From positions 868,001 to 932,000 of the forward strand of contig JAHBXS010000003.1 of assembly GCA_019636375.1 (NCBI GenBank): a stretch of DNA of 64,000 nucleotides. The letters are read 5' to 3'. This stretch comes from Pirellulaceae bacterium (GTDB lineage: Bacteria; Planctomycetota; Planctomycetia; Pirellulales; Pirellulaceae). The notes under the pieces were generated by a model that saw only the letters and a list, made by a program, of their open reading frames with translations, made no database searches and was not told where the DNA came from. The first letter of the stretch is position 1. Each line of letters opens with the position of its first letter. Positions 18,518-28,105 of the stretch are shown here, in pieces. Position numbers and translations under genes: made by a program.

Positions 18518-18838
18518 TCAAACGCCACTTGAAAGTTTGAGGCCGACGATCCCGGAGATCACAAGTACCAGACTCAAAATTTTTAGGGTGGTGATCGACT
18601 CTTGGAACAGCATCATACCGGCGACGGCGGCACCTATGGCACCGATCCCTACCCAAATGGCATAGGCCGTACCCAAGGGCAGCGAACGCATGGCGATGCT
18701 GAGTAGATAAAAACTCACAATCATCGCGATGAGCGTGAGTACCGATGGCAAAGGCTTCGAGAAACCCTCTGTAAACTTTAGCCCGATGGCCCACACGACT
18801 TCAAACAGGCCCGCAAAAAACAGGATCAACCAAACCAT
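18518..18838 (-). CDS. gdx: SugE/Gdx-type small multidrug resistance exporter (probable guanidinium exporter)
   Basis: A 106-residue four-helix antiporter. The central Glu is in FAGLFEVVWAIGLKFTEGF, and SIAMRSLPLGTAYAIWVGIGAIGAA is diagnostic of the SugE/Gdx branch rather than EmrE. These export guanidinium in exchange for protons. The start at 18838 (MVWLILFF) follows AAGGAG. The leader carries paired ACGR-loop hairpins of a guanidine-II riboswitch, which supports the substrate call. It is convergent with the MFS gene (27-bp gap). Confidence 0.92.
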   Translation of the reverse strand: MVWLILFFAGLFEVVWAIGLKFTEGFSKPLPSVLTLIAMIVSFYLLSIAMRSLPLGTAYAIWVGIGAIGAAVAGMMLFQESITTLKILSLVLVISGIVGLKLSSGV

Positions 18839-18856
18839 TACGGCTCCTTCAAATGC

Positions 18857-18904
18857 AGGGGCCGTCCCCTCGGTAAATCGACACGCCAAGGTCGTCCTTG
18901 GGCG
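18857..18904 (-). promoter_or_regulatory. guanidine-II (mini-ykkC) riboswitch candidate
   Basis: In minus-strand sense there are two hairpins. The first, 5' one is CCAAGG-ACGA-CCTTGG (18901 to 18886). The second is AGGGG-ACGG-CCCCT (18870 to 18857). Both loops are ACGR, the invariant feature of this riboswitch class, and the linker is 15 nt. The gdx ribosome-binding site AAGGAG lies close downstream, so ligand binding could expose it. Confidence 0.85.
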
Positions 18905-19276
18905 TCTGCGACATCAAGAAACGCAGCGTTTAAAACATGATTGCAATCATATCCCAGGCTCCCGAGACTGGCAATCGACAAAACCAATCCCGACTTTCTA
19001 ATTTTGAGTTTCGCCGATTATTCTCAATGGCATGTTGAATCCGTTATGGACTGACACCGCGAATGATGTGCGGAGCGACAAAGCAAAGGCAAGAAGATGA
19101 AGGCAAGAAGATCATGAGTCGATTTTCTTACCTCCATTTTCTTACCAGACCGTTTTCCGCTTCTTGGAGTGAGTGGTATTTTCCCTTGAAATCAGTGTAA
19201 AATCGAAGCATATTGCGTTTTCTCGTTAGACCTGACGGTTTTCAATTACCCTAAATTTTTCGCCATCAAAACGATT
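18905..19276. other. intergenic region between divergent genes
   Basis: Holds the promoter of the gdx transcript on the minus strand and that of the large plus-strand gene at 19277. The only structure seen is a tandem pair of 14-bp units (AAGGCAAGAAGATG, one mismatch) at 19083-19110. Confidence 0.4.
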
Positions 19277-22200
19277 ATGACGAAACGATCCATTGAAAAA
19301 TTGTATGTGGTTCTAATTTGTGCAGCGTTCATTGCATGTTCTGTTGTGGCCAGCGCCGCACAAGCCGTAATTGATTCAGTTAGTGCATCAAGTCCACCCG
19401 AGAAGAACAAGCCGGTCCAGGTGTTCATCCTCATGGGACAGTCCAACATGCTGGGCTTCGGCAAAGTTGCAGGCGACAAAGATGGCACGCTCGAGTTCGC
19501 GGTTAAAAACAAAGCCAAGTATCCTTACCTGATTGACGAAACCGGAAGCTGGACCCAGCGGGAAGACGTCCGCAACGTTCGTGTGATGGTCGCGCGGGGT
19601 GGAGGCATGGCCGTCCATCAAAACGAGTGGTTGACAATCACCGGCAAAAATATCGGGCCGGAAATCGGCATCGGCCATCAACTGGGTGACGTCATCGACG
19701 GACCGGTCATGCTTCTCAAAAGTTGCATCGGTAACCGCAGCCTCGGCTGGGACCTGTTGCCACCCGGCAGCGAAAGTTATGAATTCGAAGAGACGGATAA
19801 GAAATCCGGCGAGTCAAAACGCTTCATCTACGCCGGCTACAAACAGTCCCCGTTGAAATGGGAAAAGGGGACCGAGCCAGAACCGATCGAATGGTACGCC
19901 GGTAAACAGTACGATGACGATGTGGCCAACGCCAAACAGGTCTTGGCGGAACTCGACAAGTACTACCCCGGAGCAACGGAATACGAGATCGCCGGTTTTT
20001 TCTGGTGGCAAGGGGACAAAGACCGCTACGATGCCGGACACGCCAGCCGCTACGAGCAAAATCTCGTGCGACTGATCGAGCAATTGCGAGCCGACTTCGA
20101 CGCTCCCGCCGCCAAGTTCGTCTGCGCGACGTTGGGGCAAACGAAAAAAGGGGACACTGGCAACGACGGATTGATCCTGAATGCGCAACTGGCAGTGGAC
20201 GGAAATGCCGGTCGATACCCGCAGTTCAGCGGAAACGTTGCCACCGTGTACACCAACCCACTGTCGCTCGGCGGTGCATCCAACGGCCATTACAACGGCA
20301 ACGCCGAGACCTACATGAACGTCGGGGAAGCGATGGGACAAGCGATGGTCGAACTGTTGGCCTACAAGGAGACTTCGCTTAATCAACCAGACCGGAAGCA
20401 GCAACTCGAAACCCGCTTCACCGACATGTTGGCGGCTCTACATTCCGAAATTACTCAACATGTCCCAAATATCTCTGTCGCAAAACGAGAGGCTTTGCGA
20501 ACGGCTCGTCAAACAACCGAACAAGCTCGAAAAGACGCAAATTTTACCCAGCAAGCTCACAACAAAGTTCAAGAGGCCAAGGGGTTGGTCGATCACGCCA
20601 AAGGGAAATGGATCGGCGGTGCCGAAAAAGAAATCGCGCGAGCCCAAGCGGCTTTAAACCAAGCCACCAACGAGCAGGAACGCGAGACCGCTCGGTTAGA
20701 GGTCGAGAAATGGGAGGCCAACAAACAAGAAGGAATCAAGGCCCTCGAGGAACGACAAGCGGCGTGGGAACGGGCCAAGCTCGACGAGCCACGTTTGCTC
20801 GACGAGAATCGAGCTGCCCAAGCAACGCTCGCCGATGCAGAAGCCAACGAACTGGCGACCGTTCAATCCTTGCTTCAGAACTTAAAGCCGTTTTTATCAA
20901 GCGACGCGCTCGATGCAAAACTAGCGAAGTTTGTGGTACTGCATGAAGCGACACCTGCCAGACTCGCTGAGTTCGCAGCGGAAAGCGAAACCCATTTGAC
21001 TCAAATCGAGCGGATGTTGGCCGACGACAGTTTGCTCTTACAAATGGTCGTCGCCGACGGAGCCCAAAACGGCAACTACGGCCGAGCCATGCAAATTTAT
21101 CACGACATCCAACGAGCCAGCGACAGGGCCAGCGACGGAAATCTACAACGCTTGGCCTTGGCCATCGCTTTGGAACATGCCACTCCCATCGCGCAGCGTA
21201 ATGCCGCGAGCCGAACCGACGCCCCGGAATTTGTCGATCCCGTCAAACGTTATCTTCACTATGAGCATGCGTTCCTTGATGGTGAACTCGATCCGGCGTT
21301 CAAAGATTTTAGTGTGTGGGATTATCGGATGGTCGTTTACGGCGACGAGCCGGATGAAATGTTGGCCTGGGGACGCGAGATGCTGCGAAACTATCGGCCT
21401 GACCAGATCACGATGCCTGACCAGCGGTGGCGATATGTTTCGTCCGTGCGAACCGACATCCGCTACGGCTCAGAGGATAACAAATACGACCGAGACGATT
21501 TGCAGTTCTACCAGAACATTCTGATGAACGGCGGTATCTGCGGCAGGCGCGCATTCTTTGGACGCTTCCTATTGCGAGCGTTCGGCATTCCCACCGCCGC
21601 CCGTCCGCAGCCGGGTCATGCCGCGCTGGTCCGCTGGACTCCCGACGGCTGGGTCCCTTGTCTCGGTGCAGGCTGGGGGAGCGGCTCGACTAAAACTCCG
21701 TATGGCAAAGACCTTAATTTTCTGGCGACGACTCAGGCGAGAGCCTTGGGCGAATCGTTCATGCAAGTCAAACGCGCCCACTGGATCGGCGATGTGATGG
21801 GGGAGCCGCGAACTTATGGCTTGATCGACAGCAATCCGGACTTTTGGAACAGCGTCGCCCTGTATTCACAACGTGAAATGATTGCAGCAGCCGAGGCCCT
21901 GGCACTGGCCGCCATCGGAGAGGACATCGCCGAGGCGAATGAGTCCAAAGAAAAAGAAGCGATCGCCGCCGTGGCGCTTTCTGACAAAGACCGAGAGATC
22001 ATCGTCGATTCCGACGGCACAATCACGATCCCCGCCGCCGCCTGCAGCCGCCCGACCAAGAGCACCGGCAAGATCATTTTCATGCCCAGCAACCTTGGCG
22101 GCCTGCAGTTGCACTACAGCCGCAACGGGCAGCACGAACCCTTCGAATACACCTTCAACGCGCCAGCCGCTGGCAAATACATTCTAACCGCGCGGGTCGT

Positions 22201-22408
22201 AACCCCCAGTTGGCGACAAAGCCTTTTCGTCACCGTCAATGGCTCAGACCAACGGACGGAAATCTCGTTACCATTCACAGTCGGAATGTGGGAAACCACG
22301 CCCCCCATCGAAATCGAGCTAAGAGCAGGCCCAAACCATCTCCGCTTCACCCGCGAGGGAGAAGTCAAGGGCCTGACGATCAGGGACTTCACGCTCAAAT
22401 CTCGATAA
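19277..22408 (+). CDS. secreted sialate O-acetylesterase-like protein with coiled coil, transglutaminase-like and C-terminal beta domains
   Basis: A 1043-residue exported protein. A signal peptide (~1-30) precedes a SASA/SGNH-type carbohydrate esterase domain (~45-360) with the nucleophile block VFILMGQSNMLGFG and the FFWWQGDKD block. Residues ~380-560 are a highly charged coiled coil. Residues ~640-870 include GGICGRRAFFGRFLLRAFGIPTA followed by PGHAALVRW, resembling the Cys and His regions of a transglutaminase-like fold. The last ~90 residues look like a carbohydrate-binding beta sandwich. It probably acts on polysaccharide outside the cytoplasm. The esterase call is firm; the others are inference. 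Confidence 0.8.
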   Translation: MTKRSIEKLYVVLICAAFIACSVVASAAQAVIDSVSASSPPEKNKPVQVFILMGQSNMLGFGKVAGDKDGTLEFAVKNKAKYPYLIDETGSWTQREDVRNVRVMVARGGGMAVHQNEWLTITGKNIGPEIGIGHQLGDVIDGPVMLLKSCIGNRSLGWDLLPPGSESYEFEETDKKSGESKRFIYAGYKQSPLKWEKGTEPEPIEWYAGKQYDDDVANAKQVLAELDKYYPGATEYEIAGFFWWQGDKDRYDAGHASRYEQNLVRLIEQLRADFDAPAAKFVCATLGQTKKGDTGNDGLILNAQLAVDGNAGRYPQFSGNVATVYTNPLSLGGASNGHYNGNAETYMNVGEAMGQAMVELLAYKETSLNQPDRKQQLETRFTDMLAALHSEITQHVPNISVAKREALRTARQTTEQARKDANFTQQAHNKVQEAKGLVDHAKGKWIGGAEKEIARAQAALNQATNEQERETARLEVEKWEANKQEGIKALEERQAAWERAKLDEPRLLDENRAAQATLADAEANELATVQSLLQNLKPFLSSDALDAKLAKFVVLHEATPARLAEFAAESETHLTQIERMLADDSLLLQMVVADGAQNGNYGRAMQIYHDIQRASDRASDGNLQRLALAIALEHATPIAQRNAASRTDAPEFVDPVKRYLHYEHAFLDGELDPAFKDFSVWDYRMVVYGDEPDEMLAWGREMLRNYRPDQITMPDQRWRYVSSVRTDIRYGSEDNKYDRDDLQFYQNILMNGGICGRRAFFGRFLLRAFGIPTAARPQPGHAALVRWTPDGWVPCLGAGWGSGSTKTPYGKDLNFLATTQARALGESFMQVKRAHWIGDVMGEPRTYGLIDSNPDFWNSVALYSQREMIAAAEALALAAIGEDIAEANESKEKEAIAAVALSDKDREIIVDSDGTITIPAAACSRPTKSTGKIIFMPSNLGGLQLHYSRNGQHEPFEYTFNAPAAGKYILTARVVTPSWRQSLFVTVNGSDQRTEISLPFTVGMWETTPPIEIELRAGPNHLRFTREGEVKGLTIRDFTLKSR

Positions 22409-22797
22409 ACAAAACGATCTTGGAGTGGAGTGTTTGTGACTTGGGGGCGACAAGGCTTACGAGAAAATAATTGCAATCGACGCTTGATCAAATTGATAGC
22501 CGCCGAAATTCCTCTATTTTTAAAGTCTCGCTCCAAACATTATTGAATTACCGAGCGCCAGGTGAAATTGCATCAGGTATTATTGCCGGAACGGCCCTGT
22601 GGGTGCTTAGCAAAGAATAGCAGTGTTTCCCATTATCGTCATTGCTTCAAGAAGTTGACTTGCGGCTAATCGTCAGACCCTTTTCGCCGACTGTGGGGAA
22701 TTGTGATGCGGGGTGGTTTGGGTAAAATGTTTGGTTTTGGCGGTCGGAATGTGCACCGTGCTTTGTGATTGAATCATCTTTGCTGAGACCCTGATTG
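22409..22797. other. intergenic region, nothing recognised
   Basis: About 390 bp between two plus-strand genes. No open frame of note, repeat or clear terminator was seen. It presumably carries the promoter of the deoxyhypusine-synthase-like gene. Confidence 0.4.
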
Positions 22798-23808
22798 ATG
22801 TCGCTACCTGTTTTGGATTTTATTCTTACCAACTACAAAAATTTTAACGCCCGTGTCACTCGCGATGCGTTGCTCGCTTACTGGAGTCATCTGCAAGACG
22901 GCGGAAAGATGTTTTGGACGCTCGCCGGGGCAATGTCGTCGGCTCAATTGGGGATTACCCTCGCTCCGGCGATCCGCGAAGGGTTGATTCACGGGATTTC
23001 ATCGACCGGTGCCAACCTCGAAGAGTCACTGTTTCGCCTGGTGGCTCATCACAGCTACCGCGATTTCCCTGATTACCGATACTTTAAGAAATCGGACGAC
23101 ACAAAAATCCTCAAAGACCAAATGCGACGGGTGACCGACACCAGCATCCCGGAAGAAGAAGCGTTTCGCGTCGTCGAGCATTTGATGATCCCTATGTGGG
23201 AGGGTGCTTCTCGTGACGGTACTCGAAAATTCTGGCACGAGTATTTCTACGATCTGATTCAAAAGCTCCCCAAAAAACTCCACGAAGGCAAACCCGAAGA
23301 GTCTTGGCTACTCGCCGCCGCCAACAAAAATTTGCCGATCGTCGTTCCGGGTTACGAAGACTCAACCTTTGGCAACATTTTTGCCTCGCATGTCAAACTC
23401 GGAGAGTGCTCGGCCTCAATTGTCAAATCGGGAATCGAATACATGGCTGAGTTTTATGATCAATACGAAGAACTCTCGACCGGGGCCGGGTGTGGCTTCT
23501 TCCAAATCGGTGGGGGAATCGCCGGAGATTTTCCGATTTGCGTCGTGCCGTCGATCAAGTACGACTTGCAGAAAAAAGCCAAGCCATGGGCCTACTTCTG
23601 CCAAATCTCCGACTCGACGACTTCCTATGGTTCCTATTCCGGTGCGACTCCGAACGAGAAGATCACTTGGGATAAGCTGACAGAAAAGACTCCGATGTTT
23701 GTCATCGAGTCCGATGCCACGATCGTCGCGCCACTGATTCTTTCGGCCCTCCTCGAATGTCATCGCAACCCCAAGGAAGCCAACAAGCTGATCGCGAAAA
23801 AGTCGTAG
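22798..23808 (+). CDS. deoxyhypusine synthase-like protein
   Basis: A 336-residue NAD-dependent aminobutyl-transferase fold. Seen: the NAD-region STGANLEES, GGGIAGDFPICVVPSI, and YFCQISDSTTSYGSYSGATPNEKITWDKL. The last corresponds to the SGAxPxExxxWxK block that carries the catalytic Lys in eukaryotic deoxyhypusine synthase, and W and K are both kept. Bacteria lack eIF5A, so the acceptor must differ, for example a polyamine (homospermidine-type synthesis) or another protein. ATG 22798 is used; TTG at 22795 is adjacent. Confidence 0.88.
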   Translation: MSLPVLDFILTNYKNFNARVTRDALLAYWSHLQDGGKMFWTLAGAMSSAQLGITLAPAIREGLIHGISSTGANLEESLFRLVAHHSYRDFPDYRYFKKSDDTKILKDQMRRVTDTSIPEEEAFRVVEHLMIPMWEGASRDGTRKFWHEYFYDLIQKLPKKLHEGKPEESWLLAAANKNLPIVVPGYEDSTFGNIFASHVKLGECSASIVKSGIEYMAEFYDQYEELSTGAGCGFFQIGGGIAGDFPICVVPSIKYDLQKKAKPWAYFCQISDSTTSYGSYSGATPNEKITWDKLTEKTPMFVIESDATIVAPLILSALLECHRNPKEANKLIAKKS

Positions 23809-23868
23809 AGTTGTTCGATTAGCGAGAAACCTAACGATCCGTCGAACAGGGGAACTGTCGATTTAGTC

Positions 23869-23945
23869 GTAGCGGAAGTCGTCAAGACTTTTGTGACGCT
23901 AAAAAAGCGGATAAACCGAACGAAAGTCTTGACGGCTTCCGTCAC
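23869..23945. repeat. dispersed inverted-repeat element, copy 1
   Basis: The left arm starts GTAGCGGAAGTCGTCAAGAC at 23869, and the right arm is CGAAAGTCTTGACGGCTTCC at 23921-23940. The arms are near-complementary and enclose about 30 bp. A second copy with the same arms is at 39505-39584. It lies between convergent genes, so it may also work as a terminator stem. Confidence 0.75.
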
Positions 23946-23982
23946 CCACTGCAGGGTTTTCATCGCTGGAAAATCTACTTGC

Positions 23983-25731
23983 TCAATATTGCCAACTTTC
24001 CAAATCCGCACCTGGTGGGGCGGATTGCATGATTCGCTCACGAAATCGTGGCACAAACATGCGATGATAACGGAGCCGCGAAATGGAATTCGGTTGCGTC
24101 GGATCTCCATTCCAGCAGTGCTCGGCTCGATCTCCGTAAGTGATCTCACCGCCATAGGGTGGATCAGCAGTGCTCAAAAATTCTTCGGCGAGGTAGACGG
24201 CGTTGTTCAAATAGTAGTTGTCCATATCGCCACAATAGATGTGGATCTTGCCTTGTAACTTGGGCCCCAACGTCGCCCAGTCGCGTTGCATGATGTGGAC
24301 GAGATCGTAGTTCTCTCGCCAATACTCGGCGACTTGATGGTCGATCTTACCCGTCAGTTTGTCCCAGATCGGTTTCGGATAGCCGTCGTCGCCCACGGGA
24401 GAATAAACGGCTTGCCAGATATCCCACTGCTGGCCAGATCGACTCTTCGTTCCGAGCACCAGTTCGTAGCGATTCATCATCTCGAGCGTCGCATCGAGAT
24501 GGCCGAGGTAGTTCCGTCGCCCAGGTCGCGCGACTGAGCCGAATGGCCCAATTCGGCGATAGGCGTTTTCGTCCTCGTAGATGTTGACCACCGTGTACTG
24601 GCGGAAGTCGATCGGGTCAGGACAAGCGGCAAAACAGGCGTTGTACTCGTCGGGATAGAGGACTTGAGCCGCCAACGCTTCCCAGCCACCCGTCGAACCC
24701 CCGTACAAACACCGCGCCCAACCCTCGCCGATCCCGCGAAACTGCCGCTCGATTTCCGGAATCAATTCGTAAGTGATCGCGTCGCCGTAGGGTCCCAGAT
24801 TGGCTGAGTTGACGGCGTAAGAATCATCGTAAAACGGGTTGGCGTGCTGAATCTCGATCACCAACATGCGTGGAAAATCGGGGCCTGTCCATAGCTTGTA
24901 GAAATCGTAGGCCTCCTGCTGCTGAATTCGGTTGTAGCCGTGCAACTTGAATCGTTCACTGTAGTCTGGCTCCAAGTCCGGATCAGGCGGCTCGGTACGA
25001 AAACCCGTCAAGTCGTGCGTGAAATGCCCATGAAAAATGGCCAGCGGATAACGCGCTTCGGGGTGTTCGTCAAACCCCTCCGGCAATAGCACGTGGGCCC
25101 CCAGATGCATCGGTCGCCCCCAAAATTCGCTCAACAGTTTGCTCTCGATGCGGATATGTTTGATGTACTTCGTATCGGCTGGCGGCTCGATCGGCCGAAT
25201 CACTTGATCCAGCACAACGGTGTGAAAATTATCGGCAGCGGGATCATAGTCGATCTCGACGGGGGTTGAGTAGCGATTGCCTGGAGCTCGGTTCCAGACC
25301 TGCCCCTCACCGCGATCCATCGGCAGTTTCACCACGTGTCCATCGGCTCGATGAAAGGTTTCGTATTCGTGAAACAAGGCTTGTACGAAATACTTGCCGG
25401 GCGGGATACTACTGAGCGAAGTCACGGGAAAACCGAACGCTTGACGATCGAACATTTGCGGCTCGCCGCCATTCCAGTCTTCGACATCCATCCCAAAAAT
25501 TTGTTGTGTGCGGTAATTGTCGGCGATCTGAAAACGGGGCTCGGCGCTCCCGTCTACTGAGAGCATCAACAACAGTCGGCCATCCAGAGCTTGTTCAGGG
25601 ATTTCCGACAAACGGATTTCAAAATAGGTCTTTTCTGTCTGACCGAATGCAGGACCACCGGCAAGTGCCCACCAGCAAAACAACATAAATCCCATTCTCA
25701 TCCGACTACTTAAAGTTGGCAATCGATTCAT
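23983..25731 (-). CDS. secreted alpha/beta-hydrolase (putative esterase)
   Basis: A 582-residue exported protein with a signal peptide (MGFMLFCWWALAGGPAFGQ, ~13-31), a beta-rich N-terminal domain (~35-200), then an alpha/beta-hydrolase (~215-560). The nucleophile elbow is LYGGSTGGWEA; a candidate His is in GDRAEHCWNGD and the oxyanion strand is YPLAIFHGHF. It resembles enterochelin-esterase/S-formylglutathione-hydrolase-type domains. The substrate is unknown. It is monocistronic, with a repeat element on each side. Confidence 0.75.
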   Translation of the reverse strand: MNRLPTLSSRMRMGFMLFCWWALAGGPAFGQTEKTYFEIRLSEIPEQALDGRLLLMLSVDGSAEPRFQIADNYRTQQIFGMDVEDWNGGEPQMFDRQAFGFPVTSLSSIPPGKYFVQALFHEYETFHRADGHVVKLPMDRGEGQVWNRAPGNRYSTPVEIDYDPAADNFHTVVLDQVIRPIEPPADTKYIKHIRIESKLLSEFWGRPMHLGAHVLLPEGFDEHPEARYPLAIFHGHFTHDLTGFRTEPPDPDLEPDYSERFKLHGYNRIQQQEAYDFYKLWTGPDFPRMLVIEIQHANPFYDDSYAVNSANLGPYGDAITYELIPEIERQFRGIGEGWARCLYGGSTGGWEALAAQVLYPDEYNACFAACPDPIDFRQYTVVNIYEDENAYRRIGPFGSVARPGRRNYLGHLDATLEMMNRYELVLGTKSRSGQQWDIWQAVYSPVGDDGYPKPIWDKLTGKIDHQVAEYWRENYDLVHIMQRDWATLGPKLQGKIHIYCGDMDNYYLNNAVYLAEEFLSTADPPYGGEITYGDRAEHCWNGDPTQPNSISRLRYHRMFVPRFRERIMQSAPPGADLESWQY

Positions 25732-25813
25732 CGTTCAATTTCTCTCGCTGGGGGGTTTTAGATTTTCGAGCTCGTGATGATTCACGATATCGAAAAGGGA
25801 CGACCAAACACGT

Positions 25814-25896
25814 GTCTTTTCAATCCGAGGCACTGAATTGTTTTGCGCTCGTTCACGGAGTGAACGGCTACGTGGCTTTTCACTCCGTGAAAAGAC
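25814..25896. repeat. nested palindromic repeat, copy A
   Basis: Two hairpins in a row: GTTCAC-GGA-GTGAAC then CTTTTCAC-TCC-GTGAAAAG (25845-25896), whose loops are complementary. An outer GTCTTTTCA (25814-25822) pairs with TGAAAAGAC (25888-25896). A second copy of the inner 50 bp is at 59724-59773. Confidence 0.75.
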
Positions 25897-25935
25897 GGGT
25901 ACTGAAAAACAACATGCTTACATGGCCATGAATGG

Positions 25936-26547
25936 CTATTGGAAATTGTATTCCTCTTCCGGTTCTTGAACACAGGTGGGGCTGAACTCGACGCCCTCGT
26001 AGATTTCTCGCATGGTCAGCGAACAACCGAGGAACGGTACCGCGATGACCGCATCAAGGCCCTCGATTTGTTCTCGCAAAAATCCGGCGTCGGTGCGTCG
26101 CATCACGATCGCTTCGGGCTGATGTTGTTCAAGGACTACATAACACTGCATAGATGGAATTCGCAAATAGGCTCTCATTTTTTCATCAAGGTCATGTTGC
26201 CGAGTCGATGGCGAGAGGACTTCGATGATCAAAACTGGCGACTCTTGAAACACGGCAGTTGGCGGTTGCGACTCGCAGACGACTTGCAAGTCCGGATAAT
26301 AGAATCTCGTCTCATCGTCCCAACGGAGTCTGAGCTTCATATCCGAATCGAACGGCCGACAGGTCTGGCCCAATAATTGCCGTTTCAAATGAAATAAACA
26401 ATTCGTCTTAACGATATTATGACGCACGCTGCCACCGGTCATTCCCCGCACCCAGCCATCGACATACTCGCTCTTGGTGAGCGCAACTTCCTCCTGCTTG
26501 AGATAGTCTTCCACAGAGACAAGTTCAGGTTTTTTGGCGCTTCTCAT
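25936..26547 (-). CDS. Uma2 family (DUF820) PD-(D/E)XK nuclease-fold protein
   Basis: A 203-residue protein. Seen: SVEDYLKQEEVALTKSEYVDGWV, then the family core YYPDLQVVCES (Asp) followed by PVLIIEVLSPSTRQHDLDEKMRAY, the D...E-x-x-S-x-x-T block of Uma2. The cellular role is unknown; these are abundant in Planctomycetes and cyanobacteria, often as solitary genes. It has no obvious operon partner here. Confidence 0.88.
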   Translation of the reverse strand: MRSAKKPELVSVEDYLKQEEVALTKSEYVDGWVRGMTGGSVRHNIVKTNCLFHLKRQLLGQTCRPFDSDMKLRLRWDDETRFYYPDLQVVCESQPPTAVFQESPVLIIEVLSPSTRQHDLDEKMRAYLRIPSMQCYVVLEQHQPEAIVMRRTDAGFLREQIEGLDAVIAVPFLGCSLTMREIYEGVEFSPTCVQEPEEEYNFQ

Positions 26548-26668
26548 GGTTCAGCCTTCGGAGTTTAGAGAAATACGATTCGCGCCTCAGGGCAATGATG
26601 AATTATATGCCGTTTTCCGTTGATATTCGCGCACAAACGCTGTTTCGCCAGACTCTTTGCGGTCCCCC

Positions 26669-28105
26669 TTATCCCAAAATCTCGAACAAGACGCGACCGT
26701 GTACGTCTGTCAAACGAACGTCGCGCCCGCTGTAGCGATAGGTGAGTCGCTCGTGGTCGATCCCCATCAAATGAAGGACAGTCGCCCACAGATCGTAAAT
26801 CGTGGTGATCCCGTCCACGGCATAATATCCGAACTCATCGGTGGCTCCATAGATCGTGCCTCCACGTATGCCTCCGCCAGCCATCCACACCGAAAACCCA
26901 AACGGGTTGTGATCGCGACCATTGCTCCCTTGTGAAAACGGGGTCCGACCAAACTCGCCGGTCCAGACAACCAACGTGTCATCCAACAAACCACGTTGCT
27001 TCAAGTCCATGATCAACGCCGCGATGGGCTGATCGACTTGTTCTGCCATTGCCCGATGCCCGCGTTCCAGTTCCCCGTGTTGGTCCCACGGGTTGGGGGC
27101 GTTACCTGCTCCGATTCCGACCGACAGGCAACTTAGTTCAATGAATCGTACTCCTTGCTCGACCAACCGCCGCGCCAATAAACATTGCCTGGCATAAGCT
27201 GCCAAAGTCGGATTGGCATGATCGACCCCGTACAAGTCGCGGGTCGCTTGGCTCTCACCCGAAATTTCGCATAATTCGGGGACAGCCGTTTGCATCCGAA
27301 ACGCTGTCTCCAGATTGGCAATCGCCGCATCGATGTAACCATCCGAGCCCAGCGATTGTGACAAACGACTATCAAACGATCGAGCCAATTCGATTTGGCG
27401 TAGTTGAACTTGCGGATCGCGGGCGGGTTTTAAATTGTGAAGTGCCTCGGCTCGGTCCGCTTGTAAAATGGAGCCCTGAGTGTGTCCCGGTAAAAAGCCG
27501 TTCGTGAACAGCGTCACCCCGCCGTGTGGCGGCACCGCCCCGCCACTTTGCAACACCACATACGCTGGCAAGTCCCGATTCAGCGACCCCAAACCATACG
27601 CACACCAAGCCCCCGCGCTCGGATGCCCCATGATTGGAAATCCCGTATGCGTGAACAAATTCCCTTGGGCATGTTCGTTAAAGGGGGTCGTCATCGAGCG
27701 AATCACCGCCAGCTCATCGGCGACCTTCGCAATATTCGGAAACAGGCTGCTGATCGGCATCTGACATTCGCCAGCCGGAGTGAACTTGAAGGGGCTGGCC
27801 ATCACGTTGCCATTGTCGTTGAACTGAGTCCGCTCGACCCGCATCGGCATCGGGCGACCGTGCCACTTTTCCAATTCGGGTTTCGGGTCAAAGCTGTCCA
27901 AGTGCGAGACGCCGCCGGACATGTAGCACAAGATCACTCGCTTCGCGCGAGGCTGATGATGCGTGGTGGCCAAGGCAGCCCCCGCTGGTAATTCGTCGGC
28001 CCGCATTTGCTCGTGCATCAACCCGGCCAAGGCAACCCCGCCGAATCCCACCGAGCACCGCTGCAACATCTCTCGTCGACTCAACATGGCTTGATTCTCC
28101 GTCAC
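26669..28105 (-). CDS. DUF1501 domain-containing protein (sulfatase-like fold), Tat-type leader
   Basis: A 478-residue protein. The N-terminus [21 protein letters not shown] is a twin-arginine-type leader. The body has the family blocks [52 protein letters not shown] and [24 protein letters not shown], close to alkaline-phosphatase/sulfatase metal sites. Its ATG overlaps the stop of the upstream PSD1 gene by 4 nt (ATGA-type). This is the standard planctomycete PSD1-DUF1501 pair, thought to be exported together. Substrate is unknown. Confidence 0.92.
   Translation of the reverse strand: MTENQAMLSRREMLQRCSVGFGGVALAGLMHEQMRADELPAGAALATTHHQPRAKRVILCYMSGGVSHLDSFDPKPELEKWHGRPMPMRVERTQFNDNGNVMASPFKFTPAGECQMPISSLFPNIAKVADELAVIRSMTTPFNEHAQGNLFTHTGFPIMGHPSAGAWCAYGLGSLNRDLPAYVVLQSGGAVPPHGGVTLFTNGFLPGHTQGSILQADRAEALHNLKPARDPQVQLRQIELARSFDSRLSQSLGSDGYIDAAIANLETAFRMQTAVPELCEISGESQATRDLYGVDHANPTLAAYARQCLLARRLVEQGVRFIELSCLSVGIGAGNAPNPWDQHGELERGHRAMAEQVDQPIAALIMDLKQRGLLDDTLVVWTGEFGRTPFSQGSNGRDHNPFGFSVWMAGGGIRGGTIYGATDEFGYYAVDGITTIYDLWATVLHLMGIDHERLTYRYSGRDVRLTDVHGRVLFEILG

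Noticed and set aside
19814-20404. 196-codon minus-strand open frame
   Set aside because: Antisense inside the sialate-esterase domain; a by-product of codon bias.
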